A DNA stretch of 40,683 nt from NCBI GenBank assembly GCA_028680705.1, contig JAQUJY010000018.1, positions 1 through 40,683 on the forward strand, in the 5' to 3' direction. The notes beneath the pieces were generated by a model. That model did not search any database. It had not been told where the DNA came from and saw only the letters and a list, made by a program, of their open reading frames with translations. Positions 25,131 to 34,687 of the stretch are shown piece after piece; within the stretch, counting starts at the first letter, position 1, and every line of letters starts with the position of its first letter. Made by a program: the position numbers and the translations under genes. This DNA comes from Bacteroidales bacterium. GTDB taxonomy: Bacteria; Bacteroidota; Bacteroidia; Bacteroidales; Tenuifilaceae.

Positions 25131-26855
25131 CTATAACTGTTGCTTAAGTACTGCTTTTGTTACAAGTTTATTGATTTCAGCAATAGCCTCTGATACGTTG
25201 ATAATGTAATCGCCCAACTTCTCTGCTTCAGAAAATAAATCGTTGTATATTACACCAGCCTGATACTTATACTTTACCTCCTCAACATTCTTTATGTGCT
25301 CCTTCTTTAGCTTATTTCTATACTGGTTTATCTTCTCTTCTGCCTCGTAAGCAGGCCCAAGGTTGATATTTATATACCCTACCTCAAGGTTATCAAGCAT
25401 TATACTATAGGCATCATCAACTAAAGCAAACATATAGTTTAGATTATCGCGAACTTCCTGATTAAACCAAATATTAGCCTTACGCTTACGACGTAACGTT
25501 TTGGCAAGATTGTAATTGCTATCCGATACACTTTCAATATCGTTAATAATGTTTAGCATAGCCTGCAAACGTCTTGAGCTCTCATCGCTCAAGTCATGGA
25601 TTGATATCTTTGTTAAATAAGTGGCTATTTCAACCTCTACCCTATCGCTAATTTCCTCGTATTTCTCAATGCGATCGTAAATGTTCTTAAAGTTCTTTTC
25701 GTTAGTTTCGGTAAACAGCTCCTTAAAAAAACCGTACATCTTATGGGTTCGCTTTCCGTAATTAATTATCTCCTTTTTGGCCTGCAATAATGAGAGTTCC
25801 CCTGTTGAAAGCAACCCAATACCAATATGCTGAAGTCTAAACTCCTCATCCTCCGAACTGCGCACGGGAACTATTCGGGTTACCAGCTTAACAATAAAAG
25901 GTGTGAAGAACACCAACAATGCAGTATTTATTAAATTGAAAGCAGAGTGGAATATGGAAAGGGCAACAGGCACTCCCTCAGGACTTTCGAATGGATTTTG
26001 ACTACCAACACTAACAGCAAAATCAGCAACGTATCCAATAAAGTGTCTAAAAAACAGCATCATCCAAAAAGCCCCCAAAAGGTTAAAGACAAGATGCGCC
26101 ATTGCCGTTCGCTTTGCCGAAACGTTTGCAACAGCTGCAGCAATGTTTGCTGTGATGGTTGTACCAATATTCTCTCCTAGCACCATTGCAGCCGCCAATT
26201 CAAAGGAAATCCAGCCGCTATTACACATTACAAGGGTAAGAGCCATAGTTGCGCTCGACGATTGAATAACAACCGTAAGAATTGTACCTATACCTATAAA
26301 AAGCAGCATAGAGAAAATGCCCTGATCGGTATATTTTGACAAAAAGGATAAAATTTCTGGACTATTACTTATATCTGGAACTGAGTCTTTTAGAAAAGAA
26401 AGACCCAAAAACAGAAGCGCAAACCCCACCAAAAGTTCTCCCCATGACTTACGAGTATTATTTTTGCTAAAAACGAGAGGAAAACCTAACCCAATTATAG
26501 GAAGTGCAATTGTGCTTATTGAGAATTTAAAACCTAACAGGGAAATCATCCAAGCGGTAACCGTTGTTCCAATATTCGCTCCCATTATTACCCCAATGGA
26601 TTGGGTTAACGAAATTAAACCCGCATTAACAAAGCTAACCAGCATTACGGTAGTTGCAGAACTTGATTGTACTACAGCGGTTACGGCAATCCCCGTTAGT
26701 ATTCCCTTAAAACGGTTTGAGGTCATGGCAGCCAGAATGTTTCTCATTCTATCGCCAGCAACCTTTTGCAAAGACTCACTTAGCATCTTCATCCCAAAAA
26801 GGAACAAACCCAAAGAACCCACTAATTTTAAAACCTGCAGTAAACTAAAATCCAT
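25131..26855 (-). CDS. Na/Pi cotransporter family protein with PhoU-like domain
   Basis: A 574-residue protein of the NptA/PF02690 type. Two inverted membrane repeats each contain the QSSSAT motif (near residues 63-68 and 197-202), and each is followed by a conserved GxNIGTT block (ANIGTT, ENIGTT). About nine membrane helices fill the first 330 residues. The C-terminal part (about 345-570) is helical and PhoU-like and cytoplasmic. The expected role is sodium-coupled phosphate uptake or export, with the PhoU-like part as regulator. The gene is convergent with atpG and divergent from the RND gene. Confidence 0.92.
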   Translation of the reverse strand: MDFSLLQVLKLVGSLGLFLFGMKMLSESLQKVAGDRMRNILAAMTSNRFKGILTGIAVTAVVQSSSATTVMLVSFVNAGLISLTQSIGVIMGANIGTTVTAWMISLLGFKFSISTIALPIIGLGFPLVFSKNNTRKSWGELLVGFALLFLGLSFLKDSVPDISNSPEILSFLSKYTDQGIFSMLLFIGIGTILTVVIQSSSATMALTLVMCNSGWISFELAAAMVLGENIGTTITANIAAAVANVSAKRTAMAHLVFNLLGAFWMMLFFRHFIGYVADFAVSVGSQNPFESPEGVPVALSIFHSAFNLINTALLVFFTPFIVKLVTRIVPVRSSEDEEFRLQHIGIGLLSTGELSLLQAKKEIINYGKRTHKMYGFFKELFTETNEKNFKNIYDRIEKYEEISDRVEVEIATYLTKISIHDLSDESSRRLQAMLNIINDIESVSDSNYNLAKTLRRKRKANIWFNQEVRDNLNYMFALVDDAYSIMLDNLEVGYININLGPAYEAEEKINQYRNKLKKEHIKNVEEVKYKYQAGVIYNDLFSEAEKLGDYIINVSEAIAEINKLVTKAVLKQQL

Positions 26856-27044
26856 AAGTTATAGTTGTTGAAAACAGCAGTAAAAGTATGGCTATTTCAT
26901 TGTTTTATAAATTGTACGATGTTATTTTAAAGCTAATTCTTAGGCAATCGCAAAATTTTGGTATATAAATGTAGTGTAAAGTTCAGCGTATCAATAATTT
27001 TAAAGAATGATTTTAAGCATACACGGGGCTTAAATCTTATTTGC

Positions 27045-27052
27045 TACCTTTG
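27045..27052 (+). promoter_or_regulatory. Candidate -7 box for the RND transporter gene
   Basis: TACCTTTG fits TAnnTTTG and lies 27 bases before the chosen ATG at 27080, which argues against the upstream TTG at 27041 being the start. A -33 element is not evident. Confidence 0.45.
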
Positions 27053-27079
27053 CCGCATTATTTTTTTAACAAAATTACT

Positions 27080-29377
27080 ATGGTTTTTCAGCATATTGCA
27101 AGGATTATTCTTCGGAATAGGCTGTTCATTTTGATTACTGTAGGATTGATAACTCTTTTTATGGGCTATCAAATTTCCTCATTAAAGTTTTTCTTTGAAC
27201 CCACTCCACTTCTCCCAAAAAATGATAGCCTTTTAGTTCAGCACAAAGAATTTTCTGAGATTTTTGGTAAAGGTGAAAACCTTATGATAATTGGTGTAAA
27301 GGATAAAAACTTTTTTCTGAGCGAAAATTTTGAGCAATGGATTGCCCTTGCAGATACGATTAGAGCGATTGACGGTATAGAAAACGTTTTCTCCATTTCT
27401 GACATATTTTCAATTGAAAAAGATACAGAAAACAAAGTGTTTACCTTCAACAAGGTGTTTAATAATCAGAGGAACTCTCAGCCTACTCTTGATTCGCTAA
27501 AAAACTTGGCCTTTACTCTTCCATTCTATGATAAGCTTATTCATAATAAAGAAGAAGATGTTTACCTTATGATGATATCCATTAAGTATGAGGTAATTAG
27601 TCAAAAGGGGAGAGTTGAATTTATAGATAATTTACTTGATAAAACAGAGCAATACCATAAAGCAACTGGCAATACTCTTCGGTACTCTGGTCTCCCATAC
27701 ATTCGGACAACCGTTGGTGCGATGATTGAAAAGGAAATGTACATGTTCATCGCTCTAGCTGTTCTTATTACAGCGCTTATTATCTATCTGCTTTTCAGAT
27801 CGCTCAGAATAGTTGTTTTCTCAATGCTTGTGGTGGCAACATCAGTGATATGGGGCTTAGGAACAATGGCACTTTTAGGATACCAAATTACGCTTCTGAC
27901 TGCAGTTATACCACCATTAATAATAGTTATAGGAGTACCCAATTGCGTGTATCTAATAAACAAGTATCATCATGAATATCGGATTCATGGCAATAAGGTT
28001 AAAGCACTACAAAGGGTAATTCAAAAAATTGGTAGCACCACATTTTTAACAAACCTTACAACCGCTGCTGGATTTGGTACGTTTATGTTTACGGGTATTC
28101 AAATCCTTAAAGAGTTTGGGTTAGTTGCCACTATTGGCATAGTAGGAGTTTTTGTGGTTTCAATCCTACTAATCCCCTCAATTTTCAGTTTTTTACCCCC
28201 TCCGGAACCTAAACACCTTCGGCACCTAGAAAGCACAAGACTTAAAGGTCTAGTAACCAGAGTAGTCACAACAACACTATACAGACGAAAGTTAGTGTTC
28301 ACGGTAACAATTACGCTTATCGTAGTTGGCGTATTCGGGCTTTTTAGGATAGAAAGTAAGGGTTATATGGTTGATGATATTCCAAAGAATCATCATACTT
28401 ACATTGACCTTAAGTTTTTCGAAAAAAACTTTGCCGGTGTAATGCCGCTAGAAATAGTTGTGAATACAGGAAAACCTCGCGGAGTTATTCAAGATGCAAC
28501 CCTTAAACAGATAAACAAGCTGCAAGATAAACTCAAGTCCTACAAAGAACTTTCGCGCCCTTTATCAGTTGCAGAGGCAGCTAAATTTGCAAGGCAAGGA
28601 TACTATAACGGTAACCCTAATCAGTACAAGTTACCCTCCGGACCCGAAAGGGGGTTTATAATGTCGTATCTACCTAAGAAAATGGGAAACAACGATTTGC
28701 TTGGTAGATTTGTTGATAGCACAGCAAGCGTTACCCGAATACTATATAACGTTGCCGACGTTGGTTCCATTAGGGTTAATGAGCTTAAAAAGTCAATTGA
28801 AGTTGATGTTGACTCCATTTTTGGCTGCGAATCAAATCAGGTCTCAATAACTGGGGGTAGTATTATTGCCGCTAAAGGCAACGACTATCTTGTTAGGAGT
28901 TTGTTTACCAGTCTTTTGGCAGCAATTGGGATTATCTCACTTTTAATGGCCTGGTTGTTTAAAAAACCTCGAATGGTGCTCCTCTCCATAATCCCAAATC
29001 TTATCCCTCTAGTACTAACGGCAGCAGCAATGGGGTATTGGGGAATATCATTAAAGCCAAGTACAGTTTTGGTTTTTAGCATTGCGTTTGGAATTTCCGT
29101 GGATAACTCAATTCACTTTCTTACAAAATACCGACAAGAATTAATTCGAACAGATAACAATTCAAAAGCTTCGGTTGTTTGTGCAATAAGAGAAACTGGG
29201 GTAAGTATGATGTATACATTTATAGTCCTTTTCTTTGGATTTGGAATCTTTATTGCTTCTAATTTCGGGGGTACCGTTTCGCTTGGATTACTTGTTTCGT
29301 TAACCCTCATGGTTGCAATCTTCAGTAATCTGATTCTTTTACCCTCATTACTCCTAAAACTAGGAAGAGACAAATGA
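27080..29377 (+). CDS. RND/MMPL family transporter
   Basis: A 765-residue inner-membrane protein with the RND duplication: helix 1, a large periplasmic loop, five helices, then the same again. Helical clusters are at about 12-35, 220-375, 405-425 and 615-760. Sterol-sensing-domain-like stretches appear in both halves (GIGVPNCVYLINKYHHEY-type and AFGISVDNSIHFLTKYRQEL near residue 685). It belongs to the MMPL/hopanoid-exporter-like branch rather than to drug-efflux RND pumps, as there is no adaptor or outer-membrane partner. ATG at 27080 is preferred because it follows the promoter box. A lipid substrate is plausible, supported only by family and by the prenyl synthase downstream. Confidence 0.88.
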   Translation: MVFQHIARIILRNRLFILITVGLITLFMGYQISSLKFFFEPTPLLPKNDSLLVQHKEFSEIFGKGENLMIIGVKDKNFFLSENFEQWIALADTIRAIDGIENVFSISDIFSIEKDTENKVFTFNKVFNNQRNSQPTLDSLKNLAFTLPFYDKLIHNKEEDVYLMMISIKYEVISQKGRVEFIDNLLDKTEQYHKATGNTLRYSGLPYIRTTVGAMIEKEMYMFIALAVLITALIIYLLFRSLRIVVFSMLVVATSVIWGLGTMALLGYQITLLTAVIPPLIIVIGVPNCVYLINKYHHEYRIHGNKVKALQRVIQKIGSTTFLTNLTTAAGFGTFMFTGIQILKEFGLVATIGIVGVFVVSILLIPSIFSFLPPPEPKHLRHLESTRLKGLVTRVVTTTLYRRKLVFTVTITLIVVGVFGLFRIESKGYMVDDIPKNHHTYIDLKFFEKNFAGVMPLEIVVNTGKPRGVIQDATLKQINKLQDKLKSYKELSRPLSVAEAAKFARQGYYNGNPNQYKLPSGPERGFIMSYLPKKMGNNDLLGRFVDSTASVTRILYNVADVGSIRVNELKKSIEVDVDSIFGCESNQVSITGGSIIAAKGNDYLVRSLFTSLLAAIGIISLLMAWLFKKPRMVLLSIIPNLIPLVLTAAAMGYWGISLKPSTVLVFSIAFGISVDNSIHFLTKYRQELIRTDNNSKASVVCAIRETGVSMMYTFIVLFFGFGIFIASNFGGTVSLGLLVSLTLMVAIFSNLILLPSLLLKLGRDK

Positions 29378-29464
29378 ACAAAATAGAGATATATTGATGA
29401 TACTCTTGCATAATGAGCCCATTAAGTTTAAATTTACATTAATCCAACCCAAACACAGAAAATA

Positions 29465-30439
29465 ATGTACAGCCTTGAAAGCCTTAGCGAGATTGTTGAA
29501 AAAGGGATAATAAACCTTTCGATACCAAAAGAGCCAAAACAACTTTACGAGCCCATTAATTATACTTTGGCAACTGGTGGCAAACGGATTCGCCCTGTGC
29601 TAGTATTGGCTGCCTGCAATGCCTTTTCGGAGTCGATTGAAAAAGCACTTAATCCGGCTCTTGCCATTGAACTTTTTCATAACTTTACGCTTATCCATGA
29701 TGACATTATGGACAATGCACCCATTCGACGCAATAATCCAACAGTATATACCAAATGGGGATCAAATATTGCTATTCTCTCTGGCGATGCGCTTAATATT
29801 TTAGCCTATCAACTACTTTCAAAAACCGATAAAGAGCATCTTACACCTGTGCTCAATGTTTTTAATGCGGTTGCCCTTGGTGTTTGTGATGGGCAACAAA
29901 TGGATATGAATTTTGAAACCAATCAGTATGTAACACAAGACGAATACCTTACCATGATTGAGTTAAAAACCTCTGTCCTACTTAAAGGCGCGTTACAAAT
30001 AGGAGCAATAGTGGGAGGAGCTTCGCAATCGGATATTATACACATTGGGGAATTTGGCAAAAACCTTGGCTTGGCCTTTCAACTTCAGGACGACTTACTC
30101 GACACATACGGAGACTTAAACTCTTTTGGTAAAAAAATAGGTGGCGATATTCTAGCGAATAAAAAAACATTCCTAACCATCAAGGCTTTTAGCCTCGCTA
30201 AGGGCAACTCATTAGAATTACTTAATAGTTACTATAAAGCCGAGAACATTGACCCGCAGCAGAAGATTGATGAGGTACTAAAAATTTATAATGAGGTTGG
30301 TGTTCGAGAAATTACTAAAACAAAAATTGATGAGTATAGCCAAATCGCAAAGACTGCACTAGATAAGATTAGTATTAACCCTGACCGAAAAAACATATTG
30401 ACTTGCCTGGCAGAGAAGATAATGAGCAGAAATAGTTAA
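29465..30439 (+). CDS. Polyprenyl diphosphate synthase
   Basis: A trans-isoprenyl diphosphate synthase of 324 residues, condensing isopentenyl diphosphate with allylic diphosphates. The first aspartate-rich motif is D79-D80-I-M-D83 in LIHDDIMDNAPIRR, and the second is D209-D210-L-L-D213 in LQDDLLDTYGD. GGKRIRP (38-44) and KTS (168-170) also match. Phe at 74, five residues before the first motif, tends to go with short products (C15-C20), so farnesyl or geranylgeranyl diphosphate is more likely than a long quinone chain; this is an inference. It is followed by a strong hairpin terminator. Confidence 0.93.
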   Translation: MYSLESLSEIVEKGIINLSIPKEPKQLYEPINYTLATGGKRIRPVLVLAACNAFSESIEKALNPALAIELFHNFTLIHDDIMDNAPIRRNNPTVYTKWGSNIAILSGDALNILAYQLLSKTDKEHLTPVLNVFNAVALGVCDGQQMDMNFETNQYVTQDEYLTMIELKTSVLLKGALQIGAIVGGASQSDIIHIGEFGKNLGLAFQLQDDLLDTYGDLNSFGKKIGGDILANKKTFLTIKAFSLAKGNSLELLNSYYKAENIDPQQKIDEVLKIYNEVGVREITKTKIDEYSQIAKTALDKISINPDRKNILTCLAEKIMSRNS

Positions 30440-30462
30440 GTATCAATCATAATATTTTATTT

Positions 30463-30500
30463 AGCTCAAAATTCATCGGAAGAATTTTGAGCTTTGTCTT
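30463..30500 (+). terminator. Hairpin terminator after the polyprenyl synthase gene
   Basis: A perfect 12-base stem (AGCTCAAAATTC at 30463-30474 with GAATTTTGAGCT at 30482-30493) with a seven-base loop is followed by the T-rich TTGTCTTT. It lies 23 bases after the stop. Confidence 0.75.
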
Positions 30501-30541
30501 TAAAGCTTTTACCCTTAACTCTCACACTAAAAAATTAATCA

Positions 30542-31450
30542 ATGAACTACATTACAAAGGAAAAAGTATTCTCAAAACAATGGTTTCAAGTATGGGCCCT
30601 AATTATAGTTGGGTCCTTTGTCCTTGCATCAGGTTTTGTGTTCTTTATTGACCCACATCGAATTGCCCCAGGGGGTGTTTACGGTATAGGAATTATTGTC
30701 CACTACCTTACTGAAGGACTTTTTAGTTGGGCTCCGGAGGGTTTACCAATTGGTGGAGTGGGTTTAGCACTTAATATCCCCCTTACAATTATTGGTATAA
30801 AACTATTAGGACCACGTTTTGGAATAAAAACAGTTATTGGTTTTACTCTTACCTCAATTTTTATTGATGTTCAACATTGGTTTTTTGGATACGACCCGCT
30901 TGTTGATGATGTTCTTCTATCATCGATTTTTGGGGGTTTACTAATTGGGTTTGGCCTGGGTCTAATTTTTAAATCTAAGGCAACTAGCGGCGGCTCCGAT
31001 ATTATTGCAATGATTATTGCAAAGTACACTCGCCTTTCTCTAGGGCAACTCATGATATATGTGGATTCAGCCATTGTACTTATTGCGCTTGCTGCCTTTA
31101 AAGACTGGAAAATACCGCTTTACTCGTGGATTGTTATCTACATCACCGGAAAGGTAATTGACATGACCATTCAAGGGGTAAGTTACGACAAAAGCCTTTT
31201 TATCATATCGAATAAGTACGAGGAGATACGCGAGATGCTTATTAACGATCTCGAACGAGGAGGTACCCTTATTAACGGTATTGGCATGTACAAGGGGCAG
31301 GAAAAGAAAATAATATTCACCAACGTTAGCCGTAGAGAAGTGCACATGATTCGTGACTTTATTGTTACGGTTGATCCGGATGCATTTATCACAGTTATTA
31401 ATGCGAATGAAATTCTAGGTAACGGTTTTAAACCCATTTTGGAAGAATAG
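30542..31450 (+). CDS. YitT family membrane protein (DUF161 plus DUF2179)
   Basis: A 302-residue membrane protein. Residues about 17-200 hold five or so helices of the DUF161 (YitT) type, with the typical PHRIAPGGVYGIGI and a second glycine-rich repeat FKSKATSGGSDIIAMII. Residues about 215-300 form the cytoplasmic DUF2179 domain (GVSYDKSLFIISNKYEEI, later TVDPDAFITVINANEILGNGF). The function of the family is not settled. A terminator before it and another after it make it a single-gene unit. Confidence 0.92.
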   Translation: MNYITKEKVFSKQWFQVWALIIVGSFVLASGFVFFIDPHRIAPGGVYGIGIIVHYLTEGLFSWAPEGLPIGGVGLALNIPLTIIGIKLLGPRFGIKTVIGFTLTSIFIDVQHWFFGYDPLVDDVLLSSIFGGLLIGFGLGLIFKSKATSGGSDIIAMIIAKYTRLSLGQLMIYVDSAIVLIALAAFKDWKIPLYSWIVIYITGKVIDMTIQGVSYDKSLFIISNKYEEIREMLINDLERGGTLINGIGMYKGQEKKIIFTNVSRREVHMIRDFIVTVDPDAFITVINANEILGNGFKPILEE

Positions 31451-31479
31451 TACTATACTAACTACAATCCTCAAACGTT

Positions 31480-31520
31480 AAGCGAGGCTGATTACACCCC
31501 ATTACTTGCCTCGCTTTTTT
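31480..31520 (+). terminator. Rho-independent terminator after the YitT gene
   Basis: Nine-base arms AAGCGAGGC (31480-31488) and GCCTCGCTT (31508-31516) pair perfectly around a 19-base loop and run into a T-tract, 29 bases after the stop. Confidence 0.8.
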
Positions 31521-31589
31521 ATTTAACCCCTTAGGGTCTTTAAAGTAAAAAAGGGTAATTTAGTAGTCTTAAAACATCAATTAAACAAA

Positions 31590-32513
31590 ATGCAGGGAAG
31601 GGTACTTAAATCAACGGGAAGTTGGTACACAGTTTTGACTGATGATGGTAAAAAGTTCCAATGCAAGATTAGGGGCAAACTTCGGCTTAAGTCAATAAAA
31701 ACCACTAACCCGATTGCCATTGGCGATATTGTAAACTTTGATCCAGAAAGCGATAATGCTACGGGCAACATTACCTCAGTTGTGCCCCGAAAAAACTATA
31801 TAATCCGCAAATCAACCAATCTTTCGCGCGAAGCACACATTATAGCAGCAAATATAGATCAAGCAATGCTAATGGTAACTGTTGATTTCCCAGAAACCAG
31901 CCTGGTTTTTATCGACAGATATCTGGCTACTGCAGAGGCATATCAAATTCCTGCCATTCTAATTTTTAATAAGGTTGATCTTTTCGACGGCGAATTTGAA
32001 GAAAAGCTAAACTATTACCTTTCCATATACACTCCACTTTATCCATGCTATAAAACGTCAGCTAACACTGGAGAGGGGGTTGATGCAATAGCATCGGTAT
32101 TAGAAGGAAGAATCAGCCTTATATCGGGTAACTCGGGAGTGGGAAAAAGCAGTTTAATTAACAGGATTGAACCAACGCTAAAGCTAAAAACATCTGACAT
32201 ATCGCACTACCACCTAAGGGGCAAACATACAACTACATTTAGTGAAATGTTTCCTTTAACCAACGGCGGATTTATTATTGATACACCGGGCATTAAGGGT
32301 TTTGGATTGGTTGATATGGATAAGCGAGAGATTTTTCATTTCTTTCCTGAAATTTTTGAAGAATCCTCCAACTGCCAATACAATAACTGTACACATGATC
32401 AAGAGCCTGGTTGTGCAGTGAAAAAGGCTGTAGAAGATGGTCTTATAAATTCCTCTCGCTACTATAGTTATCTTAGCATTTTATACGACGAAGAGAACAA
32501 ATACAGAATTTAA
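31590..32513 (+). CDS. rsgA: Ribosome small subunit-dependent GTPase
   Basis: RsgA is a GTPase that helps mature the 30S ribosomal subunit. The 307-residue protein shows the circularly permuted order: an N-terminal OB-fold (about 1-70), then G4 (FNKVD, about 125-129), G1 (GNSGVGKSS, about 180-188) and G3 (DTPGIKG, about 231-237). A C-terminal zinc site follows, with the pattern C-x4-C-x-H-x5-C (CQYNNCTHDQEPGC). All expected residues are present. The 3' end overlaps the convergent universal stress protein gene by four bases. Confidence 0.97.
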   Translation: MQGRVLKSTGSWYTVLTDDGKKFQCKIRGKLRLKSIKTTNPIAIGDIVNFDPESDNATGNITSVVPRKNYIIRKSTNLSREAHIIAANIDQAMLMVTVDFPETSLVFIDRYLATAEAYQIPAILIFNKVDLFDGEFEEKLNYYLSIYTPLYPCYKTSANTGEGVDAIASVLEGRISLISGNSGVGKSSLINRIEPTLKLKTSDISHYHLRGKHTTTFSEMFPLTNGGFIIDTPGIKGFGLVDMDKREIFHFFPEIFEESSNCQYNNCTHDQEPGCAVKKAVEDGLINSSRYYSYLSILYDEENKYRI

Positions 32514-33340
32514 ACCATTGCAGGGTTAACGCACATTACTGGTATTTTGGCGTTATTTGCAATTATGTATTGTTCTTGTGCTCCAAAAATATAGTCGGTA
32601 AAATCGAGGTTTGGAGTTGTCATTGTTAGTATCAAGTCTGCCTCAATATCCACTGCAAGCCTAATAATCTCCGTTGAATAACTCCCACCTTTTACCGCAC
32701 TGTGTACTTCGAAATCCAACTCGTGTACTTCGAAATGCTTTTTGGCAAAAGCTAGGTTGTAATTTATCTTCTTCTGGATACCAGAATCCGAAGTATAAGG
32801 CAGGAATACATGAACTCTTGAACCAAATTGGGTTGCTGCTTTAATGGCCCAGCGTAAGCGTTCCTTTTCATTTAACCGGTAATCAAGGGGAAAAACAATA
32901 TTCTCAAAAATTTTCTCTGTGATAGGAGCATCCTGTATAACCAGATAAGGAACATTTGAACCCGCAATAACTTTTAGAGCCCGGCTACCCGTTAACTTTT
33001 GGACTCCTGTTATACCATGGGTACCCATAATAACAAGACTTGCGTCAATATCGAAAGCATGCTCGCTAATAGTATGGAAAATATTTCCTTCCTGAACAAA
33101 GGATTTAACCTCAATGCCATGCTGCTCCTTGATACGAGCAATATCAGCTTTTAATTTTTCGTTTGCCTCTTTCTCTGTAAGTTTCACCTTCGAGAATAAT
33201 CCGCTCGTTTCCACAACGTGGATAAGTTCTATGGTAAATTGATCTGAAAATTGGCCTATTTTTAGTGCATAGAGTAAAGCGTTCTCTGATACGGGAGTAA
33301 AATCCCATGGGACTATTAATTTTTGCGTTGTTAGTTCCAT
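32510..33340 (-). CDS. Tandem universal stress protein
   Basis: A 276-residue protein with two UspA domains (about 1-145 and 150-276). The first has the nucleotide-binding pattern GTHGITG...TGS (about 108-121). In the second, the corresponding region (TTPNLDFTDYIFGAQ) lacks the glycines, so it probably does not bind ATP in the same way. Tandem Usp proteins with one degenerate half are common. It is a single-gene unit: the previous gene on this strand ends 287 bases upstream, in an AT-rich region without a gene. Confidence 0.93.
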   Translation of the reverse strand: MELTTQKLIVPWDFTPVSENALLYALKIGQFSDQFTIELIHVVETSGLFSKVKLTEKEANEKLKADIARIKEQHGIEVKSFVQEGNIFHTISEHAFDIDASLVIMGTHGITGVQKLTGSRALKVIAGSNVPYLVIQDAPITEKIFENIVFPLDYRLNEKERLRWAIKAATQFGSRVHVFLPYTSDSGIQKKINYNLAFAKKHFEVHELDFEVHSAVKGGSYSTEIIRLAVDIEADLILTMTTPNLDFTDYIFGAQEQYIIANNAKIPVMCVNPAMV

Positions 33341-33627
33341 GATAATGAGGTGTTTAGTTTTTAGATGGCTTAGGTTAAGTATATAAATTTATGAAAGTTT
33401 ATTCAATTTAAATAATTGATTGACAAATTAGTTAAAATTTGGACAAATTATCCTTCATGTTTTAATAATATCGAACTATATGGCTAAGAATTACGCGCAT
33501 GTAACTACTATATTTACAATACATTTAATTAAAGAATTTACTTGGATGTATTTACTTTACATTCCTAAATAATTAAGTATTGAAAAAGTTAATATACAAA
33601 TTTATTTCGATAATATCAGCAAAAAGC

Positions 33628-34671
33628 CTACATACCAAGAGTCTTCAATACTTTTCTGGAAATTTCGATGGGTTCAATCTGGAATAAACAGGCATAATCA
33701 CCTCTGTAACATGGCTTATTTCCATAAACAGAACAAGGTCTACAGTACAACTCAACTTGAATGGCGTTACTGGGATCCTGCTGCCAACCATAAAATCCTG
33801 CAAATGGGTGTGTTGCTCCCCAAATACTAATCACAGGAGTACCAGAAAGAGTTGCCAGGTGCATATTTGCAGAATCCATTGAAACCATTACGTCAAGATT
33901 AGACATTACCTCCAACTCCTGATCTAATTTTAAAACACCTGCCATCGAGTAAATGTTGCTTCTACCTTCGGCAAGCCCCATCAACTCCTTTTGTTCTAAA
34001 CCCTTTCCACCAAATAAAAGAATAACAATCGAATCAACTGCAGCTAAATCATCTATTACTTTTCGCATGAGATGAGTTGGGTACATTTTTCCCTTATGCA
34101 TTGCAAAAGGGGCAATTCCAACCCAATGACCGACTTTAGGGAAAGGGACTATATCCGAATATTTGCTGATATCAGGCTTTGAAACAAAATTACCATTGAA
34201 ATTTTCGACAGTACTTAACGGGTAACCCAAAAACTTAAAAACATCAGAGTATCTGATTACTGAATGCTTAAGGGGGACTAACCTTTTGTTCCGCTTTCGA
34301 GTTAATGCTTTTTTTTCTGATCGTCCTTTATCAATTACAGCTATTTTGGTTCCTAAGAGAAGAAAAAATATACGCACAATTTTTGTACGCAGCACATCGT
34401 GCAAATCGGCGATGCCGTCCCAACTGTCCAATCTTTTTAAATCGACAAAAAGTCTGATTATCCCTAAAAAACCAGAATGTCTCTTTTTATCATCAACCCT
34501 AAAAAAGTTTATATTAGGCAAATCCTTAACCAAAGGTTCTGCAAAACCTTTTGATACAAAGGTAATTGAAACTCCTGGGTACTCTTTTGACATTGCCCAA
34601 AGAACGGGAACAGTCATGGCCACATCGCCAAGTGCACTTAACCGAAAAACAAGAATTCTTTTATTGCTCAC
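33628..34671 (-). CDS. Glycosyltransferase family 9 (heptosyltransferase-like, GTG start)
   Basis: A 347-residue GT-B enzyme of the ADP-heptose:LPS heptosyltransferase family, which adds sugars to the lipopolysaccharide inner core at the cytoplasmic side of the membrane. Evidence is the opening ILVFRLSALGDVAMTVPVL, the donor-site block MVSMDSANMHLATLSGTPVISIWG (about 275-298) and the C-terminal cysteine-containing CRPCSVYG...CYRGDYACL seen in this family. An upstream in-frame stop leaves GTG at 34671 as the natural start. It lies 16 bases after the DUF4254 gene, its probable operon partner. Confidence 0.93.
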   Translation of the reverse strand: MSNKRILVFRLSALGDVAMTVPVLWAMSKEYPGVSITFVSKGFAEPLVKDLPNINFFRVDDKKRHSGFLGIIRLFVDLKRLDSWDGIADLHDVLRTKIVRIFFLLLGTKIAVIDKGRSEKKALTRKRNKRLVPLKHSVIRYSDVFKFLGYPLSTVENFNGNFVSKPDISKYSDIVPFPKVGHWVGIAPFAMHKGKMYPTHLMRKVIDDLAAVDSIVILLFGGKGLEQKELMGLAEGRSNIYSMAGVLKLDQELEVMSNLDVMVSMDSANMHLATLSGTPVISIWGATHPFAGFYGWQQDPSNAIQVELYCRPCSVYGNKPCYRGDYACLFQIEPIEISRKVLKTLGM

Positions 34672-34687
34672 TTGCTAATACTTCTAC

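Noticed and set aside
33341-33627. AT-rich 287-base gap as a possible small RNA or tRNA site
   Set aside because: No tRNA-like structure, terminator hairpin or reading frame was seen; a TAAATTTG box at 33597-33604 (minus) is too far from the universal stress gene and lacks a well-spaced -33 element.
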